A DNA stretch of 12,925 nucleotides. Origin: Candidatus Wallbacteria bacterium. Its GTDB lineage: Bacteria; Muiribacteriota; UBA6191; JACPRK01. Shown here piece after piece: positions 1-6,786 of the stretch (position 1 is the first letter of the stretch; every line of letters begins with the position of its first letter). Location of the stretch: assembly GCA_016199905.1 (NCBI GenBank), contig JACQFU010000163.1:1-12925 (forward strand), in the 5' to 3' direction. Below the pieces are notes generated by a model that worked only from the letters and a program-made list of their open reading frames with translations, searched no databases and was not told the DNA's origin. The translations under genes and the position numbers were made by a program.

Positions 1-23
1 CATTCAGCGATGAGGAGTTGCCC

Positions 24-251
24 ATGGCGAAACAGCCGACCAAGCCGGCGAGTCCGACGAAGCCGCGCAAGCATCGGAAGACTCGCAGTCCGAAGACCGA
101 GGCGAAGAAGTTCGTTTCGGACCTCCTCATCCGGGGCGAGGCGGTGCCGGCGACAACGGGTCCCCTTCCGGCCGGAGCCACTCACGAGATCGTGGGGACC
201 GAACCGGACGGCACCATCACGGTGCGCCGGCGCCGCTTCTCCCTGACCTAG
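24..251 (+). CDS. small basic protein of unknown function
   Basis: This 75-residue protein is not one I recognise. The ATG at 24 is chosen because a GAGGAG Shine-Dalgarno sequence (12-17) lies 6 bases upstream; a TTG at 18 is in frame but badly placed. The first 30 residues are a tail rich in Lys, Arg, Pro, Ser and Thr, with PTKPASPTKPRKHRKTR-like composition, and are probably disordered. The remainder, from about AKKFVSDLL onward, has ordinary amphipathic composition and ends in a strongly basic RRRRFSLT segment. There are no cysteines, membrane segment or signal peptide. The charge would suit binding to nucleic acid or another polyanion, but that is only an inference from composition. It is followed by a hairpin that probably ends its transcript, so it may be a separate unit from the kinase downstream. 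Confidence 0.7.
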   Translation: MAKQPTKPASPTKPRKHRKTRSPKTEAKKFVSDLLIRGEAVPATTGPLPAGATHEIVGTEPDGTITVRRRRFSLT

Positions 252-267
252 CCCGCAGCCCAGCGGC

Positions 268-313
268 GAAAGCCGGGCAATTGCGCCCAAGCGGCGTCGA
301 GTGCCCGGCTTTC
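268..313 (+). terminator. nested GC-rich hairpin, probable terminator of the small gene
   Basis: A perfect 12-base inverted repeat pairs GAAAGCCGGGCA (268-279) with TGCCCGGCTTTC (302-313). The 22-base loop holds a second stem, CGCC (284-287) with GGCG (293-296). It starts 16 bases after the small gene's stop codon. The A-rich outer edge of the left arm and T-rich outer edge of the right arm give the usual shape of intrinsic terminators in GC-rich genomes, possibly bidirectional, though no long T run follows. It could instead be a leader structure in the kinase transcript. Confidence 0.5.
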
Positions 314-385
314 CGTTGCGCTCAGACCTGCCGCGGTGGCAAGCTAGTTGCGACCGCCGGGTCCCGCCCGGGGGCCACGCTCCAA

Positions 386-3300
386 ATGCAGCACAGCAAC
401 CGGGATCTCCTGCTCACGATCTGTTTCAGCTTGGGGGTCCTTGGCCTCATCAGCTTCTTTTCGGGCTTCGTCATGACCGGCATGACGACTGCGGTCAGGC
501 GCTCGGTCCAGACGCAGCAGTCCGCGCTCGCATCCGCCCTGGCTGCAGACCTCGACGGCCTGTTGCGAGATCGGCTCCAGACGTTGGCGAGGATCGCCGC
601 CACTGTACCCCCGGCAGCTCTGGCCGATAGCACTCGCGCGCAGGGATTCCTCCGGGAGTCGCAAGCCGCCGCGGCGGTCTTTCCGGCCGGCTTGATGCTG
701 ATTTCGGCGACCGGCCGGCTGTTGGCGCGCCACCCCGACACGGACGTCGCTTGTCCGTTGCCCAGCGCCTTTACCGAGGAATCCTTTCGGAAAACCGTCG
801 CCACCCGGGAACCTGCCACCAGCGTTTATCCCAATCCGGCCGGTCCGCCCGATCTCGTGTTCGTGGCTCCCATCCCAAGTCCGGAAGGCCCTGTCGCCGG
901 CCTAGTCGCGGCCCGACTCGATCCTGACACCGAGTCGCGGTTCACGCATTTGGTCGCCACTCCCGTTGGTCGCGACGGCCACGTCGAGCTCTGGTCGCGC
1001 GACAGGATGCTGCTCATGGGCGGAACAGATGCCACGGGGCGGCAACGCTCGCTTCCCGGGAGCGGCAATCCCGTTCTGGAAGCCGCCATGGCTGGCAACA
1101 ACGGCACGGCGGAAACCAATCGGCCCGATGGGTCCATGGACCTGGTCTCGGCAACGCAACTGAAGGCCGTTCCCTGGATCGTCATCGTCGTATCCCCCAC
1201 GGCCGAGGCTTACGCCGTGCTCGCACACATCCGGCGGAATACGACGTCCGCCGTGCTGTTCACGCTGCTGGCCTCGGCGATCAGTCTCACCATCATCGTG
1301 CGCCGCATGCGTCACGATCTTCTCGTCCGGCTGCAGCAGCAGAATGCGCTCGAGAACGCCAGGAGGCGGACGCAGCTGATCCTCGAGAGCATCGGTGAGG
1401 GCGTGTACGGCGCCAACCTCGAAGGCAACGTGACCTTCGCCAACCCCGCCGCCGCCCAGATGACGGGCTGGAGCGTCGAGGAGCTACTGGGCAAGTCGCA
1501 ACATAACGTCTTGCATCATACGAAGCGCGACGGCTCGCCCTATCCGATTGAGGAATGCTCGATTATCGCCGTGCTGGGCGATAGCCTGGTTCGGCGCGGA
1601 ACCGACGAGCTGTTCTGGCGCAAGGACGGCACGACCTTCCCGATCGAGTACGTCAGCGCGCCCATAAGAGAGAGCGGATCGGTCACTGGCGCCGTCGTGG
1701 TCTTCAGAGACATCGAGGAGCGAAGACGGGTCGAGATTCGCGAACGCAATCGCAACCGCATCCTCGAATCCCTTACGAAGGGCTCGTCGCTGTCCGGCGT
1801 GTTGCGCGCGATTGCCGAGTCGGTGGAGGAAGAGGACCCTTCGATCGTTTGCTCCATCTTGCTTCTCAACGAGAGTCGCGCTCGCCTGCAGCTGGGCGCG
1901 GCGCCCAGCCTGCCACCGGACTACGCCGACGTCGTGAACGAAGCAGCGACGGACGACGCGGACAGTTGTTGCTTCGTCGCGGCGCGCACCGGCCAGCGCG
2001 CCATCGTGCCGGACGCGCGCGAAGCCGGCGGCAGCCCGGACATGGGCGGTCTGGCCCGGCGAGTGGGCATGGCGTCCTGCTGGGCCGAGCCGGTCCTCGC
2101 GGCATCGGGCCAGCCCCTGGGCTCGTTCGCCGTCTATCATCGGAAGCCGTGTTCCCCGGATGCCGAGGAGCTGCGACTCATACGCTATGCCGCCGATCTG
2201 ACGGCACTAGCCGTGGAGTACTGCAGAGCGTTCGACAGAGTCCAGATGCTCTCCAGAGCCGTCGAGGAAGGGTCCGCTTGCGTGGTGGTCACGGACCGGG
2301 CCGGCATTATCGAGTACGTGAATCCGAGCTTCTGCCAGCTGACCGGTTTCACTGCGGAGGAGGCCCTGGGCCAGAATCCGCGTATTCTGAAGTCGGGCGT
2401 CCACTCAGCCGCCTTCTACAGCGAGATGTGGTCGACGCTGCTGTCCGGAAAAGTCTGGCGGGGCGAACTCTGCAACCGAAAGAAGAACGGCGAGTTCTAC
2501 TGGGAGCTGGCCTCCATCTCCTCGCTGCGCGACGTGGCTGGCGAAATCACGCATTTTGTGGCGGTGAAGGAGAACCTCACCGATCGCAAGCGCATGGAGC
2601 AGGAGCTGCAGCGTGCCAAGGAGTCGGCAGAAGCTGCCAACCAGGCCAAGGGCTACTTCGTCGCCAATGTCAGCCATGAAATCCGCACACCGCTCAACGC
2701 GATCATCGGCCTGTCGGCTTTGGCGCTCAGAACCGAGATGACCGCCAGGCAGCAGGACTATGTCGGCAAGATCCACAATGCGGGAACTTCGCTGCTGGTA
2801 ATCATCAACGACATCCTGGATTTCTCCAAGATCGAGTCGGGGAAGCTGCAGCTCGAGGCCGTGGACTTCGACCTGGAGGACGTCCTCACAAACGTGAACA
2901 CCCTGACCGGCCGCAAGGCGCGCGAGAGAGGTCTGGAGGTGCTCTTCGACGTCTCGTCACAAGTGCCGGCCAGCTTGACCGGTGATCCACTGCGGCTGGG
3001 ACAGGTGCTGGTCAATCTGATGAGCAACGCGGCCAAGTTTACCGAGAAGGGCGAGATCGAGCTGTCCGTGAAGTTGCTCCAGCGGACGGGCGACGAGCTG
3101 AAGGTCGGTTTCGCCGTACGCGACACGGGGATGGGGATGACACCCGAGCAGGCGGCGACCCTGTTTCAGCCGTTCACTCAAGCCGACACGTCCACGACGC
3201 GCAAGTACGGCGGGACAGGCCTGGGTCTCTCGATCTCGAGGCGCCTCGTGGAGATGATGGGGGGCGAGCTGACGGTCGAGAGCGATCCGGGAAAGGGCAG

Positions 3301-4855
3301 CACCTTCCGCTTCACTGCCCGTCTTCGAGCCAGGTCTGAAGCCATCCAGCAAATAGACGCATATTCTTCCGGCATCAAGGGCCTGAGAGTGCTGGTAGCC
3401 GACGATCAGGCCTCGGTGCAGCAGGTGCTCGCACGGATCCTTGGCCGTATCGAGTCGAAGGTGACGACCGTCGGCAACGGTCGAGCGGCGGTCGATGCGG
3501 TGGTCCGGGCCCCGGCCTCCGAGCCTTATGACGTGCTATTGACGGACTGGATGATGCCGGTGCTAGACGGCATCGAGACGGCGCGGCAAGTCAGGGCCCG
3601 TTGCGGCTCCTCGCCTGGCCCGCGGATTATCCTGATGACCGGCTACGATGAGGAGCTGGACCGGGAGACTGCGCAGGCCGCGGGCGTGGACGGATTCCTC
3701 TTCAAGCCGGTCACCCGCTCGACTCTCTTCGACGAGCTATCACGGCTCTTCGTCGCCAGGGCTGAGTCGGCGCAAGACGCCGGCGCGGCGCGCCAGGAGA
3801 TGGGCAAGCCACTGCGGGGCGCCCGCATCCTGCTCGCCGAAGACAACGAGATCAACCAGCAGATTGCGGTGGAACTGCTTGGGGACGCGGGTGCCAGCGT
3901 GGACGTGGCGATTAACGGACGCGTGGCGCTCGAGAAGTTGCAAACCTCGCCCGGCTCCTACGACCTGGTCCTGATGGACATACAGATGCCCGAGATGGAC
4001 GGCCACGAGACCTCGCGCCGGATTCGGGCCGACGGCCGATTCGCGGACTTGCCGATCATCGCCTTGACAGCCCACGCCTTGGGAGAGGAGAAGCTCCGCT
4101 TTCGCGAGTCGGGCATGGCCGACCAGATCACCAAGCCGATCGATCCCGTCGCGATGTTCGAAACGCTTCGGCGGTGGTACCGGCCGGGAGACACGATTGC
4201 AGACGCGCCGGCGCCGGACCGCGCCGGTACCTCGCCAGCTCCGGACAAGATGCCCCAAATCGAAGGCGTGGACACCGTGGCCGGCCTGGAGCGAGTGGCC
4301 GGCAACGCCGGACTGTATGCGAGCCTGCTGAGGCGCTTCGCCGAAACCAGGGCCGGCACGGCAACCGATATGTCGGACGCGATGGAGAAACGAGATCTAG
4401 AGCGCGCACGCCAGCTGGCCCATACCGTCAAGGGACTCGCCGGCAACCTGGGCGCAACCACAGTCGAAGCTGCAGCGGCGAGTCTGGAGATTGCTTTCCG
4501 AGGCAACGATCCGGAGGCGGCTCGCGCACCCCTTGTCCGCTTTTCGGAGGAACTGGGCAGGATCGTCGGCCGGATCGCGTCGGCCCTGCCCGACGTGCCA
4601 GGGGGAACCGCCGGCGAAGCCTCGCAAGCCTCCATTCCTGTCTCGTTGGGGAGTGCCCTTGGCGAGCTGGCCCGACAGTTGAAGGCCAGCAATCTGGAGT
4701 CACTGGAGTGTTTCGATAGGTTGCGCGAGGACCTGTCGAGGTCGTGCCCGCCGGAGGAGTTCTCCCTGCTGGAATCTTCGCTGCGGGCGTGCGACTTCGA
4801 CTCGGCGCTTCAGGGCGTCGAGAAGCTCGCCCAGCGTCTGGGCATCGCGATCTAA
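386..4855 (+). CDS. membrane-bound hybrid histidine kinase (Cache-PAS-GAF-PAS-HisKA-HATPase-REC-REC-HPt)
   Basis: This is a 1489-residue phosphorelay sensor kinase. One membrane helix (about 9-30) and a second (about 287-306) bracket a Cache-like extracytoplasmic sensing domain. Inside follow PAS (about 325-445), GAF (about 455-615), PAS (about 620-735), a short coiled coil, HisKA with NVSHEIRTPLN (phosphorylated His764), and an ATPase domain with N881, DTGMGM (913-918) and GTGLGLS. Two receivers have canonical acceptor Asp1054 (LLTDWMMP) and Asp1198 (LMDIQMP), and an HPt domain has His1346 (LAHTVKGLAGNLG). About 75 helical residues of unknown role end the protein. All phosphotransfer residues are present, so the relay looks functional. 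The ATG at 386 puts the N-terminus just before the first helix. A TTG at 281 is in frame but lies in the hairpin loop and would add 35 atypical residues. No strong ribosome site precedes 386. No output domain is fused, and the signal sensed is unknown. Confidence 0.93.
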   Translation: MQHSNRDLLLTICFSLGVLGLISFFSGFVMTGMTTAVRRSVQTQQSALASALAADLDGLLRDRLQTLARIAATVPPAALADSTRAQGFLRESQAAAAVFPAGLMLISATGRLLARHPDTDVACPLPSAFTEESFRKTVATREPATSVYPNPAGPPDLVFVAPIPSPEGPVAGLVAARLDPDTESRFTHLVATPVGRDGHVELWSRDRMLLMGGTDATGRQRSLPGSGNPVLEAAMAGNNGTAETNRPDGSMDLVSATQLKAVPWIVIVVSPTAEAYAVLAHIRRNTTSAVLFTLLASAISLTIIVRRMRHDLLVRLQQQNALENARRRTQLILESIGEGVYGANLEGNVTFANPAAAQMTGWSVEELLGKSQHNVLHHTKRDGSPYPIEECSIIAVLGDSLVRRGTDELFWRKDGTTFPIEYVSAPIRESGSVTGAVVVFRDIEERRRVEIRERNRNRILESLTKGSSLSGVLRAIAESVEEEDPSIVCSILLLNESRARLQLGAAPSLPPDYADVVNEAATDDADSCCFVAARTGQRAIVPDAREAGGSPDMGGLARRVGMASCWAEPVLAASGQPLGSFAVYHRKPCSPDAEELRLIRYAADLTALAVEYCRAFDRVQMLSRAVEEGSACVVVTDRAGIIEYVNPSFCQLTGFTAEEALGQNPRILKSGVHSAAFYSEMWSTLLSGKVWRGELCNRKKNGEFYWELASISSLRDVAGEITHFVAVKENLTDRKRMEQELQRAKESAEAANQAKGYFVANVSHEIRTPLNAIIGLSALALRTEMTARQQDYVGKIHNAGTSLLVIINDILDFSKIESGKLQLEAVDFDLEDVLTNVNTLTGRKARERGLEVLFDVSSQVPASLTGDPLRLGQVLVNLMSNAAKFTEKGEIELSVKLLQRTGDELKVGFAVRDTGMGMTPEQAATLFQPFTQADTSTTRKYGGTGLGLSISRRLVEMMGGELTVESDPGKGSTFRFTARLRARSEAIQQIDAYSSGIKGLRVLVADDQASVQQVLARILGRIESKVTTVGNGRAAVDAVVRAPASEPYDVLLTDWMMPVLDGIETARQVRARCGSSPGPRIILMTGYDEELDRETAQAAGVDGFLFKPVTRSTLFDELSRLFVARAESAQDAGAARQEMGKPLRGARILLAEDNEINQQIAVELLGDAGASVDVAINGRVALEKLQTSPGSYDLVLMDIQMPEMDGHETSRRIRADGRFADLPIIALTAHALGEEKLRFRESGMADQITKPIDPVAMFETLRRWYRPGDTIADAPAPDRAGTSPAPDKMPQIEGVDTVAGLERVAGNAGLYASLLRRFAETRAGTATDMSDAMEKRDLERARQLAHTVKGLAGNLGATTVEAAAASLEIAFRGNDPEAARAPLVRFSEELGRIVGRIASALPDVPGGTAGEASQASIPVSLGSALGELARQLKASNLESLECFDRLREDLSRSCPPEEFSLLESSLRACDFDSALQGVEKLAQRLGIAI

Positions 4856-4885
4856 GCCGTCGTGGGAACGCAAAGGGAGGAATCC

Positions 4886-5284
4886 ATGGATGCTCACAAG
4901 GACCGGATCTTGGTCGTCGACGACGTCGTCGAGAACATCCAGATCGTGGGAGAGATCCTCAAGTCACGCTACGAGGTGAAGTTGGCCCTGAACGGTTCCA
5001 AGGCGCTTGAGATCGCCGGGTCCGATGCCCCTCCCGACCTGATCCTCCTCGACGTGATGATGCCCGGGATGGATGGGTACGCCGTCTGCGAGTCGCTCAA
5101 GGCAAACCCGCTGACCCATGAAATCCCCGTCATCTTTCTGAGTTCGCTCCACGAGACCGACGACAAGGTCAAGGCACTGGCGCTGGGAGCCGTCGACTTC
5201 GTCACCAAGCCGTTCGAGCCCCAGGAGGTGCTCGCCCGGGTGCGCGCCCACCCGACAGAAATCGGGACTTGCAGGCGAGCCTGA
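4886..5284 (+). CDS. single-domain response regulator, probably the N-terminal half of a split receiver-kinase
   Basis: This reads as 132 residues, of which about 1-122 form a complete CheY-like receiver. The acidic pair is in ILVVDDVVENI, the phosphoacceptor is Asp56 (LLDVMMPGMDG), the switch Ser is in IFLSS, and Lys108 is in TKPF. It starts 30 bases after the hybrid kinase stop with a good GGGAGG site, so the two are probably co-transcribed. After RVRAH (codons ending at 5251) the frame gives a short meaningless tail and stops at 5282-5284. The -1 frame across the same bases reads DRNRDLQASLTRSEEL, the kind of linker that normally joins such a receiver to a HisKA domain. I infer that this and the next gene derive from one receiver-kinase protein. 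As read, it could still work as a stand-alone receiver acting as a phosphate acceptor for the neighbouring kinases. Confidence 0.85.
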   Translation: MDAHKDRILVVDDVVENIQIVGEILKSRYEVKLALNGSKALEIAGSDAPPDLILLDVMMPGMDGYAVCESLKANPLTHEIPVIFLSSLHETDDKVKALALGAVDFVTKPFEPQEVLARVRAHPTEIGTCRRA

Positions 5285-5982
5285 CCCGTTCCGAGGAACT
5301 GGAGCGGCTCCGCGACAGCTTGGTTCACATGATGGCGCACGACATGCGCACTCCGCTGATGGCGCTCCGGGGCAACCTGGAGCTGCTGGACATGGACCTG
5401 AGAGAAGGGCTGCAGCCCGAGCAGACGGCGATGCTGGATACGGCCTTCGGCGCGTGCACCAAGTTGATCGAAATGGTCTCGGCGATGCTCGACGTGAGCA
5501 AGTTGGAGAGCGGCCAGATGACGGTCAATCGACAACCCGGCGACATCGCCGAGCTGGCCGGGCAGGCTGTCCGCACCGTCGGAGGACTGGCGCGCCGCTG
5601 CGAGGTTCAGATCCAGACCGCCGATCCGAGCACCCGGGCAAACGTCGACCACGACTTGACGCACCGCGTCATCGTGAACCTGCTCGGCAACGCGTTGAAG
5701 TTCACGCCCGCGGGCGGCCGCATCACCATCGGCATCCGCGCAGAGGGCTCCGAGATCGAGGTGTCCGTCCAGGACACCGGCCCCGGCATCCCGGCGGAGT
5801 TTCACGAGAAGATCTTCGAGAAATTCGGCCAGGTTCAAGGCCAGGTGAAGCAAGCCAAGTACTCGACCGGGCTGGGGCTGACGTTTTGCCGGCTGGCCGT
5901 GGAGGCGATGGGAGGCCGGATCGGAGTGGCCAGCGAACCGGGCAAGGGCAGCACGTTCTGGTTCCGGCTCCCGCGCGTTTGA
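5269..5982 (+). CDS. soluble histidine kinase (HisKA + HATPase), probably the C-terminal half of a split receiver-kinase
   Basis: This 237-residue kinase core has no membrane segment. HisKA carries the phosphoacceptor His24 in MMAHDMRTPL. The ATPase part shows an N-box (VNLLGNALKFTP), the G1 box DTGPGIP, an F-box region (IFEKFGQV), and the G2 box STGLGLTFCRLAVEAMGG. It ends in the usual KGSTFWFRLP. The only available start is TTG at 5269, which has no convincing ribosome site; the first ATGs lie inside the H-box helix and would destroy it. The frame stays open upstream to a stop at 5119-5121 without any start codon, and it overlaps the receiver gene by 16 bases. That pattern fits a frameshifted fusion better than an independent gene. 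If genuinely separate, translation would depend on coupling to the receiver's termination. Its catalytic residues are intact. Confidence 0.82.
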   Translation: MQASLTRSEELERLRDSLVHMMAHDMRTPLMALRGNLELLDMDLREGLQPEQTAMLDTAFGACTKLIEMVSAMLDVSKLESGQMTVNRQPGDIAELAGQAVRTVGGLARRCEVQIQTADPSTRANVDHDLTHRVIVNLLGNALKFTPAGGRITIGIRAEGSEIEVSVQDTGPGIPAEFHEKIFEKFGQVQGQVKQAKYSTGLGLTFCRLAVEAMGGRIGVASEPGKGSTFWFRLPRV

Positions 5983-6004
5983 GCTGGGGGTCTCGTCGGA
6001 CAGG

Positions 6005-6772
6005 TCAGCTCCCCCCGACCTCCTCCATCCTTCCGAGCAGTCTCAACAGACCGTCAATCAGCGTCAAGGGATGCGGCGGGCAACCCGGCACGTAGAGATC
6101 GACCTTCATCTCCCGAGGCACCCCTCCGAGCGACGCCTCGGCCCCGGCGAACGGGCCGCCGCTTATGGCACACGCCCCCACGGCGATGACCAGGCGCGGC
6201 GACGGCGTCGCCTCCCAGGCATCCAGCAGAGCCTTCTGCATGTTCCGCGTCACAGGCCCCGTGATCACGAGCCCGTCGGCATGGCGCGGAGAGGCCACGA
6301 ACTGAATCCCGAACCGCCCCAGATCGAACACCACGTTGCCCAGCGCCACCAGCTCGGCGGCGCACCCGCTGCAGTCGCCGGCAGCCACCGAACGCAGCTT
6401 CAGAGACCGCCCGAACAGCCGCCGCGTCTTCTCGTCCAGCGCCCGCGCAGAGGATTGCTCCTTGCCCCGGAGAACGAGGTCCTCCCGCGCCGAGGCCGCC
6501 AGCCGCTGGTCCGGCCGGAATCGAATTGCCCCCGAGGGACAGGCATCCGTGCAGGCCGTGCAGAAGAGACACTTGCCCAGATCGAGCGTGAGCGGCTGGG
6601 TCCCGATGGCGCCGGTCGGACAAGCCACGGCGCAGGCGCTGCAGCCCTGCTCGCAAAGCTGGGGAGCCAGCTCCGGCCGGCCGCGGAAGATGTCGGGCAG
6701 CGACCCCGGCCCCGGCGGCACCTCGAAGGTGCGATGGCCCTGCCTCAGTCGCGCGCGCAGCATCCGTTGCAT
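6005..6772 (-). CDS. hyfI: ferredoxin-NuoB fusion, small subunit of a hydrogenase-related (Ehr-type) complex
   Basis: This 255-residue protein joins two subunits that are separate in E. coli hydrogenase 4. Residues about 35-86 form a two-cluster ferredoxin domain (HyfH/NuoI-like) with C40-x3-C44-x2-C47-x3-C51-P and C68-x2-C71-x2-C74-x3-C78-P, ligands for two [4Fe-4S] clusters. Residues about 124-250 match the NuoB/HyfI small subunit, with ligands for the proximal cluster at C134 and C137 (DCSGC), C201 (GACAISGG) and C231 (VPGCPPHP). The CxxC spacing is hydrogenase-like, unlike the adjacent cysteine pair of true complex I. It would pass electrons between an unknown partner and the large subunit on the cytoplasmic face. 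An AGAGGAG site precedes ATG 6772, partly overlapping the end of the large-subunit gene 14 bases upstream. It is the last gene of the operon. Confidence 0.92.
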   Translation of the reverse strand: MQRMLRARLRQGHRTFEVPPGPGSLPDIFRGRPELAPQLCEQGCSACAVACPTGAIGTQPLTLDLGKCLFCTACTDACPSGAIRFRPDQRLAASAREDLVLRGKEQSSARALDEKTRRLFGRSLKLRSVAAGDCSGCAAELVALGNVVFDLGRFGIQFVASPRHADGLVITGPVTRNMQKALLDAWEATPSPRLVIAVGACAISGGPFAGAEASLGGVPREMKVDLYVPGCPPHPLTLIDGLLRLLGRMEEVGGS

Positions 6773-6786
6773 CCTGGTTGGCTCCT

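Noticed and set aside
10..246. Alternative 78-codon frame overlapping the small basic protein
   Set aside because: It is Arg/Ser-rich as expected of an out-of-frame reading, and the GAGGAG site fits ATG 24 instead.
316..346. Possible sigma-70 promoter (TTGCGC and AAGCTA) for the hybrid kinase
   Set aside because: The spacer is 19 bases and the -10 match is poor; it cannot be told from chance.
281..385. TTG 281 as the start of the hybrid kinase
   Set aside because: It lies in the loop of the inverted repeat, would add a 35-residue Cys/Arg/Gly-rich stretch with no family resemblance, and has no ribosome site. ATG 386 directly precedes the first membrane helix.
4914..4934. Repetitive palindromic GTCGTCGACGACGTCGTC run
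   Set aside because: It is fully explained as codons for the conserved VVDDVVE motif of the receiver domain.
5245..5284. Programmed -1 frameshift joining the receiver and kinase
   Set aside because: The direction is right, but no in-frame slippery heptamer or A-rich slip site is present in the overlap. An indel or a split gene is simpler.
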